The notes under the pieces are model-generated. The model was not told where the DNA came from and did not search any database. It was given only the letters and a program-made list of their open reading frames with translations. 36,391 bases of DNA from Gordonia sp. UBA7599. Lineage in GTDB: Bacteria; Actinomycetota; Actinomycetes; Mycobacteriales; Mycobacteriaceae. The translations under genes and the position numbers were made by a program. Location of the stretch: positions 1 through 36,391 of the forward strand of contig DLKD01000167.1 of the NCBI GenBank assembly GCA_002477755.1, read 5' to 3'. Positions 8,254 through 16,165 of the stretch are shown here, in pieces (the stretch's first letter is position 1; each line of letters opens with the position of its first letter).

Positions 8254-9081
8254 GTGAAACCCCTCAACACCGATGCGCTGCGCGACAAAGTCGTCGTGAT
8301 CACCGGCGGTGCGCGCGGTATCGGCTTCGAGACGGCCACGCAACTGGTGGCCGCGAAGGCGCGCGTCATCCTCGGCGACGTCGACGGTGAGGCCGTCGGG
8401 AAGGCCGCAGCCGATCTCGGTGTCGAAGGCCTGGAACTCGACGTCACGTCGACCGAGTCGATCGAGGCCTTTCTCGATGAGGCCGAGCGGATCGTCGGGC
8501 CGGTCGATGTCTGGGTCAACAACGCCGGGATCATGCCCGTCGGACCATTTCTCAACTACGACGCGGCACTGATCCGTCGCACCATCGACATCGATCTGAT
8601 GGGCGTCATCTGGGGGACGCAGGCAGCGGCGCGGCGGATGGTCGCCCGCGGGCACGGGCACATCGTCAACGTCGCGTCGGTCGCCGGCCGTCTGCCGACG
8701 CCGGGGCTCGCCGTGTACAACGCCGCGAAGGCCGGGGTCATCGAGTTCTCCGAGGCGCTCAACGCCGAACTCGCCGACACCGGTGTGGCGGTCTCGACGA
8801 TCCTGCCCTCGTTCACCAACACCGGGCTGATCAGCGGTTTGGAGACGAACCGCTACATCCGCGTCGTCGAACCCGACGTCGTCGCCGCCGGGATCGTCGC
8901 GACGATCATCACCCCGCAGGTGCGCGCCGCGGCGCCGCGCTCGATGGGGTGGGTGCACGCCAACACGATCATGCCGCAGGGCCTCAAGCGCCGCGCCCGC
9001 ACGATGACCGGTCTCGACCACATCTTCCTCAAGTACGACAGCTCCCAGCGCGCCGAGTACAACAAGCGCATCGGCCAATAG
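8254..9081 (+). CDS. Short-chain dehydrogenase/reductase
   Basis: A 275-residue SDR with a Rossmann fold. The nucleotide loop GGARGIG is at 18-24, the structural motif NNAG at about 89-92, and the catalytic Tyr-Lys pair in YNAAK, preceded by a Ser in VASVAGR. The C-terminal tail beyond residue 220 is basic, as in longer mycobacterial SDRs next to cyp136. It lacks the mycofactocin-type glycine loop seen in the SDR at 23833, so NAD(P) as free cosubstrate is expected. A good AAGGAG site precedes the ATG. It probably acts on an alcohol or ketone in the same pathway as the P450. Confidence 0.88.
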   Translation: MKPLNTDALRDKVVVITGGARGIGFETATQLVAAKARVILGDVDGEAVGKAAADLGVEGLELDVTSTESIEAFLDEAERIVGPVDVWVNNAGIMPVGPFLNYDAALIRRTIDIDLMGVIWGTQAAARRMVARGHGHIVNVASVAGRLPTPGLAVYNAAKAGVIEFSEALNAELADTGVAVSTILPSFTNTGLISGLETNRYIRVVEPDVVAAGIVATIITPQVRAAAPRSMGWVHANTIMPQGLKRRARTMTGLDHIFLKYDSSQRAEYNKRIGQ

Positions 9082-9083
9082 GC

Positions 9084-9623
9084 GTGGGTTCGCACGGGGA
9101 CGACCGCGAGCTCTTGGCGGCCGAACGCCGTGCGCGGTCCGAGTACCTGGCGGGGGCTCAGGGTGCGGCCCGGTGGTCGCAGGTGGCGGTCGCGGTGGCC
9201 GCCCTTGCCGCGACCAGCGGGATCATTGCGGCACTGATCTCCGGTCGCGGACCGTCCGACGAGGAGTTCCAGCGCGCCGCGGCTGATCGCGTCAACCTGC
9301 TGTTGTCCGTCGCGCCCGGCCAGCCCGACCGGGCCAAACGCGTCCTCGCCGGCGCGACCGGTGAGTTCCACGATGAGTTCGCCCAGTCCGCCGACGCCTA
9401 CACCGCCTTCGTGCGCGCCGCCGGCACCGTCTCCAATGGTCGAGTGCAGGGCACCGGCCTCACCGCGCGCCGCGGCGATCAGGCCGAGGTGCTCGTCTTC
9501 GCCACCGTCGACCTCGCTGCCACCGCGCAGGCGCCGGCCCGCAGCACGGACTTCCGGTTGCGCGTTGTCGTCGCCGACGAGGACGGCGTCCTGCGGCTGG
9601 CCATGGTGCAATACCTCCCGTGA
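9084..9623 (+). CDS. Mce-associated-like membrane protein 1
   Basis: A 179-residue protein from the GTG at 9084, two bases after the SDR stop. It has a charged N-terminus, one membrane segment (about 32-52, AVAVAALAATSGIIAALISG) and an outer domain ending in strands typical of the Mce-associated (Mam) NTF2-like fold (EVLVFATVDLAATA, then FRLRVVV and a final MVQYLP strand). The upstream part of the open frame overlaps the SDR and is rejected. First of four adjacent proteins of this architecture. No mce operon is present, so its partner is unknown. Confidence 0.7.
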   Translation: MGSHGDDRELLAAERRARSEYLAGAQGAARWSQVAVAVAALAATSGIIAALISGRGPSDEEFQRAAADRVNLLLSVAPGQPDRAKRVLAGATGEFHDEFAQSADAYTAFVRAAGTVSNGRVQGTGLTARRGDQAEVLVFATVDLAATAQAPARSTDFRLRVVVADEDGVLRLAMVQYLP

Positions 9624-10129
9624 CCGCGACAACCCGATCCGGCGCCGCTGCAGACCGGCAGGCCGCCGCCGACGACCGGCGCCGGCTCGTTCTGCTGGCG
9701 CTCGGTTCGCTCGTCGTCGTGGCTCTGCTTTGCCTCGCTGCGGCCCAATGGTCGGCATGGCGTGCCGCCGATGAGCGGCAGGCGCAGCGCGACGCCGTGC
9801 GCGACGCGGCCCCGACGGTCATCGCGGGCGTCCTCTCGTACACGTCGAAGACCGTGGCTATCGACTCCCGCCGGGCCCGTGCCATGGTCACCAATCGCTT
9901 CGCGGCCGCCAATGAGCCGCTGCTGAGCGTGCGGCGGGAGGGAGCGGCGACGGTGAAGGCGCGCACCGTCGGAGTCGGGGAATCCGGTGAGGATTGGGCC
10001 GATGTCGTGGCCGTCGTGGAGATCGCCGATCCCGGCGCAAAGATCCCGCCCGACGATCGGATCCTCGCGTCGCGCTTCGTGTACCGCGGCGGCAGCTGGC
10101 TGCTGGATTTCCTGGAGGTGATCCGGTGA
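9620..10129 (+). CDS. Mce-associated-like membrane protein 2
   Basis: A 169-residue protein starting at a GTG that overlaps the previous stop (GTGA). It has a basic, Ala/Arg-rich cytoplasmic end, one membrane segment (about 27-45, LVLLALGSLVVVALLCLAA) and an outer domain that starts with a helix of alternating charges and ends in RFVYRGGSWLLDFLEVI, the closing strand of the Mam-like fold. Sequence identity to its neighbours looks low; the resemblance is in layout. It would sit in the cytoplasmic membrane facing the cell wall. Function unknown. Confidence 0.7.
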   Translation: MTATTRSGAAADRQAAADDRRRLVLLALGSLVVVALLCLAAAQWSAWRAADERQAQRDAVRDAAPTVIAGVLSYTSKTVAIDSRRARAMVTNRFAAANEPLLSVRREGAATVKARTVGVGESGEDWADVVAVVEIADPGAKIPPDDRILASRFVYRGGSWLLDFLEVIR

Positions 10130-10725
10130 GCGCGCCGCGCGGATCGGCGCGGTCGGCCGAGCGGTCGCGCGCACTGCGTCGTTGGCGGGAGGCGCGCATC
10201 GCTGCTGGACCAGCTCTACGCCGCCGGGCACAACGGCGTCGTCGCTGGCTGGTCAATGCGATGCGCGCGGTCGCGGCACTGATCGTCCTCGCCGCCGCGG
10301 CAGCCCTCGTTTTTGGATTCCTTGCCCACCGCGCCCACACCGCCACCGCCCGCGGGGACTCGGCGCAGGCGGCAGCCCGCGCGGCAGTGACGACGATGCT
10401 CACCGCAGATCCGCGCAACGCGAGCGGCTACGTCGACGCGGTTGTCGCGGTGTCCACGGGGGAGCAACGGGCCCGGATCGAGGCGGCCCGCAAGGGACTC
10501 GTCGACGAGATCTCGGCGCAGTCGGGGCCCTCGACCGGGCAGGTCCTGGCGGTCTCGCTGGTCGACGAGCCGCGATCGGACGGCGACATCGCCGTGCTCG
10601 TCGTCGCGGAGGCGACCAATCCGCAGCTCATCGGTGCCGATACCACCGCCAAGCGGATCCCCGTCGTCGTGACGATGAGCGAGTCGGGCGGCCGATGGCT
10701 GATCGCGAACGCGAGGCAGGCGTGA
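10126..10725 (+). CDS. Mce-associated-like membrane protein 3
   Basis: A 199-residue protein, GTG start overlapping the previous stop (GTGA). The N-terminal 45 residues are strongly basic (RRRAQRRRRW at about 32-41), then one membrane segment (about 46-66) and an outer domain closing with VVVTMSESGGRWLIANARQA. The C-terminal GGRWL pattern matches the SWLLD and EWLLA endings of the neighbouring proteins, supporting common descent. The longer open frame upstream overlaps protein 2 and is rejected. Function unknown; it probably assembles with the other three. Confidence 0.7.
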   Translation: MSAPRGSARSAERSRALRRWREARIAAGPALRRRAQRRRRWLVNAMRAVAALIVLAAAAALVFGFLAHRAHTATARGDSAQAAARAAVTTMLTADPRNASGYVDAVVAVSTGEQRARIEAARKGLVDEISAQSGPSTGQVLAVSLVDEPRSDGDIAVLVVAEATNPQLIGADTTAKRIPVVVTMSESGGRWLIANARQA

Positions 10726-11213
10726 CGCGGCGTACCGCGGTGGCGGTCGTGGTCGCGGCGCTGCTCGTCATCGTTGCCGTCGCCGCGTGGTGGCGCGTTG
10801 CCGATGACCGGACCGACGACGATCCAGCGCGTGCTGTGGTGATGGCGTCGGCCGCACACGCGGTCACCGCGCTGACCACCCAGCGAACCGGTGATCCGCC
10901 GGTACGCGCCGATGTCGCCGCCCTGCTGACTGGACGCCTGGCCGACGAGTACGCCAGCCGTGGTGCCGATGTCGTGCTGCCGGGTGCGGTGGGGCGGCGG
11001 ATGACCATGCGGTCGAGGGTGGTCGGGACGGGGGTGCAGGAGTTGAGCGGCTCGGGCGCGCAGGTGCTCGTCTTCCTCGACCTTTGGGCTGCTCCGGGCG
11101 CCGGTGACCGCGAGGTTCCGAGGGTACCCTTAGCGCGCTGGGCGGCTATGCGTAAGGTCGACGGGGAGTGGCTGCTCGCCGGACTGACTCCGGCGGGCGG
11201 CATGGTGTCCTGA
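10722..11213 (+). CDS. Mce-associated-like membrane protein 4
   Basis: A 163-residue protein, GTG start overlapping the previous stop (GTGA). It has the shortest cytoplasmic end of the set: four residues, then a membrane segment or uncleaved signal (about 5-24). The outer domain ends AMRKVDGEWLLAGLTPAGGM, again the Mam-like closing strand. The four genes form one translationally coupled block between the SDR and the ferredoxin-reductase gene. An 11-base gap follows, with a good ribosome site for the next gene. Confidence 0.7.
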   Translation: MTRRTAVAVVVAALLVIVAVAAWWRVADDRTDDDPARAVVMASAAHAVTALTTQRTGDPPVRADVAALLTGRLADEYASRGADVVLPGAVGRRMTMRSRVVGTGVQELSGSGAQVLVFLDLWAAPGAGDREVPRVPLARWAAMRKVDGEWLLAGLTPAGGMVS

Positions 11214-11224
11214 GGAGGCAATCC

Positions 11225-12445
11225 ATGTCGGACAAGATCGCGCCGGATTCGACGGTAGTGATCGTGGGCGCAGGACTCGGCGGAATCCGCGTCGCCGAGA
11301 ACCTGCGCAGCGGCGGCCATGAGGGGCCGGTCGTCATGATCGGTGCTGAGCCGCACCCACCGTATGACCGCCCGCCGCTGTCGAAGAAGGTCCTCACCGA
11401 CGCCATCGGCCGCGTCGACCTCAAGCCAGACGAGTTCTTTGGCGACTCGACGATCGATCTGCGCACGGGCGAGCATGTCGATGCGGTGGATCCGGCTGGC
11501 AAGACGGTGACTGTGTCGCGTGCCGACGGCTCGACGTATGAGCAGTCCTACGACGCGCTGGTCATCGCGACCGGCCTCGCGCCGCGGGAGTTTCCCGGTG
11601 CCGGCGGCGTCGACGGCGTGTTCACCCTGCGGACCATCGACGACGCGGAGCGGCTGCGCGTGGCCATCGGGGGCGCGAAGGCGGCCGTCGTCATCGGCGC
11701 CGGGTTCATCGGGTGCGAGGTCGCAGCGAGTCTGCACAGCATGGGACTGTCGGTGACGCTCGTCGAACCGGCGCCGACGCCGCTCGCGCAGGCGGTGGGC
11801 ACCGAGATCGGCGCACTTGTAACCCGTCAGCACCTCGAGAAGGGCGTGACGGTGCGGGCCGGTACCGGCGTCGACGAGATTGTGGCGCAGGACGGTCGGG
11901 TGACGGGGGTGAAGCTCTCCGACGGCGAGGTGGTGCCCGCGGACATCGTCGTCGTCGGGATCGGTTCGACGCCCATCGTCGACTTCCTCGACGGGTCGGG
12001 TGTCGAGCTGGCCAGCCGTGAGGTCGGCGGTGGCGTCGCGTGCAACGAGGTCGGCCGCACGAACGCAGACGGGGTGTACGCGCTCGGCGACATGGCGAAT
12101 TGGCGTGACCACGGCGGGGCGCAGCGGCGCGCCGAGCACTGGAACCACACCGTCGAACAGGCGGCGATCGTGGCGGCGGCACTACTTGGCACCGACAATG
12201 CCGTGGTTCCGGCGGTCCCGTACTTCTGGAGCGACCAATACGACCTGAAGATCCAGGTCCTGGGGTGGCCCAAGGCCGACGACGACGTGCACATCGTCGA
12301 CGACGACGGCCACAAGTGGCTCGCCTACTTCAGCCGCGACGGGATGCTCACCGCGGTCGCGGGCGCCGGGAAGGTCGGCGCAGTGATGAAGACACGCCCG
12401 AAGCTGGTCACCCCGACACCGATCGCGGACGTGCTGCCAGACTGA
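11225..12445 (+). CDS. FAD-dependent ferredoxin-reductase-type oxidoreductase
   Basis: A 406-residue pyridine nucleotide-disulfide oxidoreductase-fold flavoprotein of the rubredoxin/ferredoxin reductase type, which passes electrons from NAD(P)H to a ferredoxin. The N-terminal FAD loop is VIVGAGLGG (12-20), the NAD loop VVIGAGFIGCEVA is at about 155-167, and the second FAD motif is VYALGDMA. The PYDRPPLSK stretch is typical. As I recall, it resembles M. tuberculosis Rv0688, which lies near that species' mycofactocin genes. GAGGAGG precedes the ATG, so it may be translated more strongly than the coupled genes before it. A role as P450 partner is plausible but a ferredoxin is missing. Confidence 0.88.
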   Translation: MSDKIAPDSTVVIVGAGLGGIRVAENLRSGGHEGPVVMIGAEPHPPYDRPPLSKKVLTDAIGRVDLKPDEFFGDSTIDLRTGEHVDAVDPAGKTVTVSRADGSTYEQSYDALVIATGLAPREFPGAGGVDGVFTLRTIDDAERLRVAIGGAKAAVVIGAGFIGCEVAASLHSMGLSVTLVEPAPTPLAQAVGTEIGALVTRQHLEKGVTVRAGTGVDEIVAQDGRVTGVKLSDGEVVPADIVVVGIGSTPIVDFLDGSGVELASREVGGGVACNEVGRTNADGVYALGDMANWRDHGGAQRRAEHWNHTVEQAAIVAAALLGTDNAVVPAVPYFWSDQYDLKIQVLGWPKADDDVHIVDDDGHKWLAYFSRDGMLTAVAGAGKVGAVMKTRPKLVTPTPIADVLPD

Positions 12446-13212
12446 TGTCGGCATCTGCGGCAGTCATCCGGCAGGCGGTCGTCGCGCTGGGCGATGCCGA
12501 GCGTGCGGCCTCGTCGGCCTGGTTCTTCAAGACCGGACCGGGGGAGTATGCCGAGGGCGACGTCTTCGTCGGCGTGCCGGTGCCGCAGTTGCGGAAGCTG
12601 GCGCGGCAGTTCCGTGGGGCCGATATCGCGACCTGTAGTGAACTCGTGGCCGACGATGTCCACGAGGTCCGGTTGCTAGCGCTGCTCCTGATGGTTCAAG
12701 GATTTGCCGAGCGAGCCCAGAATCCCGCCGACCGAGCCCAAAACCGCACCGACCGAGCCCAAAACCGCACCGACCGAGCCCAATGGGTCCAGTGCTACCG
12801 GGACGCTATCGCCGAGGGGCACGTCAACAACTGGGACCTGGTCGACTCATCGGCCCGCCAGATCCTCGGACAGTGGTGCTTGGACAACGACGACCACGCC
12901 GAGCTCATCGACTACGCGCGACGGGAGTCGTTGTGGGACAGGCGCGTCGGGATCATCGGGACCCACGCCTATGTGTGGGTGGGTGACCCGACGGCGACAC
13001 TGGCCGTCGCGCCCGTCGTCGTCGACGATCGGCGCGACCTGATCCAGAAGGCATTTGGGTGGATGCTGCGCGAGATGGGCAAGCGGGTCGAGCGGGCGGA
13101 GTTGACGCGCTATCTCGACGAGCACGCGGCGCAACTGGGCCGGACCGCGTTGAGCTATGCCGTCGAGCATCTGACTCCAGACGAGCGCAAGCACTACCGC
13201 GCATTGCGCTGA
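12445..13212 (+). CDS. AlkD-like DNA alkylation repair protein with in-frame repeat insertion
   Basis: A 255-residue HEAT-like helical protein of the AlkD family, which removes alkylated bases from DNA. Family motifs include WFFKTGPGEYAEGD (26-39), VPVPQLRKLAR (44-54) and HVNNWDLVDSSA (126-137). The ATG overlaps the previous stop (TGATG). Between the helix ending LLMVQGFA and the next helix starting WVQCYRD, residues 89-113 hold a tandem heptapeptide built on DRAQNRT, encoded by the 21-bp repeat that also occurs at 17695 and 33663. This lengthens one inter-helix loop and looks like insertion of repeat DNA without loss of frame. Whether the enzyme is active is unknown; the rest is intact. Confidence 0.85.
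   Translation: MSASAAVIRQAVVALGDAERAASSAWFFKTGPGEYAEGDVFVGVPVPQLRKLARQFRGADIATCSELVADDVHEVRLLALLLMVQGFAERAQNPADRAQNRTDRAQNRTDRAQWVQCYRDAIAEGHVNNWDLVDSSARQILGQWCLDNDDHAELIDYARRESLWDRRVGIIGTHAYVWVGDPTATLAVAPVVVDDRRDLIQKAFGWMLREMGKRVERAELTRYLDEHAAQLGRTALSYAVEHLTPDERKHYRALR
12709..12783 (+). repeat. 21-bp tandem repeat array A (coding)
   Basis: About 3.5 units of a 21-bp repeat with core CCGACCGAGCCCAA lie in frame within the AlkD-like gene. The same core, in the same orientation relative to gene transcription, forms arrays at 17695-17750 and 33663-33767. Confidence 0.85.
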
Positions 13213-13215
13213 TCT

Positions 13216-13271
13216 GCCGAGTGGGCAGCGCCGCGGCGCCGAGTGGGCAACCGTGCGCCGCCGAGTGGGCA
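13216..13271 (+). repeat. 22-bp tandem repeat array, locus 1
   Basis: Three copies of GCCGAGTGGGCA start at 13216, 13238 and 13260, an exact 22-bp period, 3 bases after the stop of the AlkD-like gene. The last copy runs into TTTGCCC, giving a small GGGCA/TGCCC hairpin. The same unit recurs, inverted with its host genes, at 34589-34682. Confidence 0.85.
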
Positions 13272-13293
13272 GTTTGCCCGCTATCACTCTTTA

Positions 13294-13304
13294 GTGAGCC
13301 TTAC
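13294..13304. promoter_or_regulatory. Possible DtxR/IdeR-type iron box
   Basis: GTGAGCCTTAC fits the core GTnAGnCTnAC of iron-dependent repressor sites in actinobacteria, with poor flanks. It lies 10 bases before the ATG of the FMN-binding gene and overlaps a possible -10 hexamer TACGCT (13302-13307), which would give a nearly leaderless transcript. Weak on its own. Confidence 0.35.
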
Positions 13305-13313
13305 GCTAGTTGC

Positions 13314-13733
13314 ATGTTCACCGATGGCTCAACGGTTTCGAATAGGCACGTGGTCGCGGCGCGAGCCGCAGCAGTCATCGCAGCAGCCGCGGCATTGGGC
13401 ATCGCACTGAGTCCGACTACGGCGTCGGCGGCGAACTATCGCGACGGGACGTACACCGGCGTCGGCACGTATCCGCTCCCGGGCGGTATCCAAAGCGAGA
13501 TCGGCATCCGCATGACGTTGTCGGACAACATCGTCAAGTCGGCAGAGGTGGTCCAGTGGTCGGCCCTGCCCGTCTCTGCCGGGTACCAGCGGCAGTTCTG
13601 GGGCGGTGCCCGAAGCAAAGTCGTCGGTAAGAACATCGACGAGATCAACGTCGGCAAGACCGCCGGGTCGTCGTTGACCCCGCAGGGATTCAACAAGGCC
13701 CTCGCCAGCATCAAGGGCCAAGCACGTAGGTGA
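13314..13733 (+). CDS. Secreted FMN-binding domain protein
   Basis: A 139-residue exported protein. A signal peptide spans about residues 1-40 (basic start, Ala-rich core, cut after TASA). The mature part is a single FMN-binding domain of the type that carries covalent FMN. The sequence AGSSLTPQGF at 117-126 aligns with the flavinylation motif SGATxTSxGF, so Ser120 is the predicted FMN attachment residue; the Asp usual in this motif is not obvious. The ATG at 13314 is the only start that leaves an intact signal peptide. The next gene, apbE, overlaps its stop (GTGA) and encodes the enzyme that attaches FMN. The protein should shuttle electrons outside the membrane. Confidence 0.82.
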   Translation: MFTDGSTVSNRHVVAARAAAVIAAAAALGIALSPTTASAANYRDGTYTGVGTYPLPGGIQSEIGIRMTLSDNIVKSAEVVQWSALPVSAGYQRQFWGGARSKVVGKNIDEINVGKTAGSSLTPQGFNKALASIKGQARR

Positions 13734-14626
13734 CTGAGCCGTCGGCGCGACTGGGGTCAGACATCGTGCATGACTGGACCTTTGACGCGCTCGGTACCGG
13801 GTGGACCATCACCGTCGGGGATCCGATTCCCAACGTGGTCGCCGATGCGGTCACGGCCGAATTGGCTCGGATCGATCGCACATGGTCGCGGTTCCGCGAC
13901 GATTCTATAGTGGCGCAGGCCTCGAGACAGGCCGGGCGATATGCGATCGCGGCCACTGACCAGCCGCTCGTCGACTGGTATCGCGCGCTGTATGACGCGA
14001 CGGCGGGCGCGGTCACCCCGTTCGTGGGGCAGACCCTCGTCGACGCAGGCTACGACGCGCAGTACTCGCTGGTACCGGCGCCGACCGTACGGCGTGTCCC
14101 GGCATGGGACGAGGTGCTGCACGGTCACGATCGCGAGCTGCTGATGACCACGCCGGCGCTCATCGACGTGGGCGCGGCGGGCAAGGGGTTCGCCGTCGAC
14201 CGGGTTGCCAAGATTATCGCTGGCCACACCGCGACCTTCATCGTGGACGGGAGCGGCGACTTGGTGGTGTCGGTGCGGGACCTACCGCTGCGTGTCGGAT
14301 TGGAGCACCCGGCCAATCCGGCGACGGCGATCGGCGTCGTCGAACTCACCGGTGGTGCCATCTGTGCGTCGTCAGTCGTCCGCCGATCCTGGAGCGACTG
14401 GCACCACGTGATCGACGGCCGTACGTCGGCACCTGCACGAGGTGTGGTGGCCACCTGGGCCGTCGCGGAGTCGACGATGATCGCCGACGGTTTGGCGACC
14501 GCCCTGTTCTTCACTCCGGCGCGCGAGTTGCGCGCCCGGCTCGGTATCGACTTCGACTACGTGACGATGTACGCCGACGGCACGGCGGAGTGGTCGGCGT
14601 GGCCGGGGCTGGAGATGTTCAGTTGA
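13730..14626 (+). CDS. apbE: FAD:protein FMN transferase (ApbE family)
   Basis: A 298-residue ApbE-type enzyme that transfers FMN from FAD to a Ser/Thr of a target protein, here presumably the product of the preceding gene. Diagnostic stretches are IDVGAAGKGFAVD (145-157), HHVIDGRT (225-232) and the Mg-binding ADGLATALF (252-260). The GTG start overlaps the preceding stop. No signal peptide or lipobox is visible, although many bacterial ApbE proteins are exported; the transfer may therefore happen inside the cell or the protein may be exported some other way. Its stop overlaps the start of the next gene. Confidence 0.9.
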   Translation: MTEPSARLGSDIVHDWTFDALGTGWTITVGDPIPNVVADAVTAELARIDRTWSRFRDDSIVAQASRQAGRYAIAATDQPLVDWYRALYDATAGAVTPFVGQTLVDAGYDAQYSLVPAPTVRRVPAWDEVLHGHDRELLMTTPALIDVGAAGKGFAVDRVAKIIAGHTATFIVDGSGDLVVSVRDLPLRVGLEHPANPATAIGVVELTGGAICASSVVRRSWSDWHHVIDGRTSAPARGVVATWAVAESTMIADGLATALFFTPARELRARLGIDFDYVTMYADGTAEWSAWPGLEMFS

Positions 14627-16165
14627 CCGTCCGCTTGCCGTCGTGGCTCACGCCCCACCGGGCGGTGCTACTGGGGCTGATCGCGCTGGTGGCTTACACC
14701 GTCGCCCTTGCCGCCGTCGACTCCGGCGACGAAGGTTTCGGCTATCCGGTCGTCGCACTGGGTCGATCGCTGCTGATCGTCGTGCTCGTGTCGGGCGTGG
14801 TGACCTATGTCTGCGCCGCGGTTATCCGGGTACCGCCCAATTCCGACTCGTGGCTCATCACCGCCCTGATCCTCTTCTTCGTCATGCCGGTTGGCGTTGA
14901 TACCGCGACGATGAAAGCCGTGGCGCTGGGGGCCGCGGCCGCGTCGCTCTCGAAGTACGTCCTCGTGTGGCGTCGGCGGTTGATCGTCAACCCGGTCGTC
15001 GCAGGGGCGGTGACTTGTTACGCCTTCACCGTGGCACAGGTGGGCGGCATCGCTTACCTCTCCTGGTGGGTGGCCTCGGCGCAGCTGCTCATCCCGATGC
15101 TGGTGGTCGGGGTGGTGGTGGTGACGGTGCTGCGGGAATGGCCGCTGTTACTGGTCTACGTCGCTGCGGCACTGGGAACCGCAGTGATTGCGGCGTCGCT
15201 CCATGAGACAGGGCAGAGCGTGTCGGTCATCGTCAGGTCGACGCCGTTGCTGTTCCTGGGGGTGTTCATGCTGCCCGAACCGTTGACCTCGCCGTCGACG
15301 CGGACGGCGCGGCTGTTCTACGGCATGCTGGTGGGTGCGTTGATGTACAGCTCGGTCCACTTCGCCGTCACCGATACCTTCATGTTCGCTTTCGACCCGG
15401 AGATCGCGCTGCTCGTGGGCTGCCTCTTCGCGTTCGGCGTGCGCCTGGCTGCCGGTACTGCTCGGCGCGTTGCGATGAGGGTCGTCACCGCGCCGATCGC
15501 GGCGTCGACCTATGCGGTCGCTGGCGATGCGCAGCCGCACTTCCGTCCCGGGCAATGGGCGACGCTGAGCATGCCGCGATGGGGATGGCCGCTGTGGCGG
15601 CGGTCGCGCCGGGTGTTCTCCTTCGCCTCCGTACCGGGCGCTCCGGCGGAGTTCGCCTTCACCGTCAACGGCGGCGCGTCGCCCTTCAAAACAGGCGTTG
15701 ATCGAGAGCGCCCAGCGGATGTGGGTAGACAACATCGGCGGTGATTTCGTGCTGTCACCGACGATGCCGCGACGCGGCCGGGTCGTTCTGCTCTCCTCGG
15801 GCATAGGCATAACGCCCCACGTCGCCATGCTGCGCGCACTCCTCGACGACCGCGAAGCGCTCGACCGGGTCGTCGTCGTCCACGTCGTGCGCGCGGCGGA
15901 TCGGGCGGTCTACGGCGATGTGCTGGCCGCGGTGCGAGAGGCAGGAGCCCGCGTCGAATCCGTGGTGTCGACGGAGGCGGCATCGGGGCTCTCCGAGCTG
16001 TGGTTGTGCGGGGAGCTGGGTGTGCCTTGGGACGAGGCCACCCACTACTTCGTGTCGGGTGCGCCAGGATTCGTTTCGACGACGGTGCGCGCGGTGCGGC
16101 AGGCCGATCCGACGACGGCACTGCGGCGCTGGCGCGTGCACACCGATGCGTTCACCGGATACTGA
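14623..16165 (+). pseudogene. NqrB/RnfD-like membrane protein fused to FNR-type reductase, frameshifted
   Basis: The N-terminal part (TTG start overlapping the apbE stop) has about eight membrane segments over residues 15-285 and resembles the NqrB/RnfD flavin-carrying membrane subunit family. It continues into a ferredoxin-reductase-like domain: the FAD-side RPGQWATLSM, then RRVFSFASVP. In the run AAAA at 15688-15691 the frame is lost. Removing one A restores PFKQALIESAQ and continues the same fold through VVLLSSGIGITPHVAML, the NAD-binding motif, to the stop at 16165. As written the frame ends at 15744, deleting the NAD half. It is either a real disruption, a sequencing error in the A-run, or much less likely programmed slippage. 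Intact, it would carry NAD(P)H electrons across the membrane to the FMN-binding protein. Confidence 0.75.

Noticed and set aside
12709-13271. CRISPR array
   Set aside because: Units are contiguous with 21- or 22-bp period and no unique spacers, and no cas genes are present.
15684-15705. Programmed ribosomal frameshifting at the A-run
   Set aside because: Joining the halves needs a forward shift by one base at TTCAAAACAG, and no classical slippery heptamer with stimulatory structure is evident; a simple indel is more likely.
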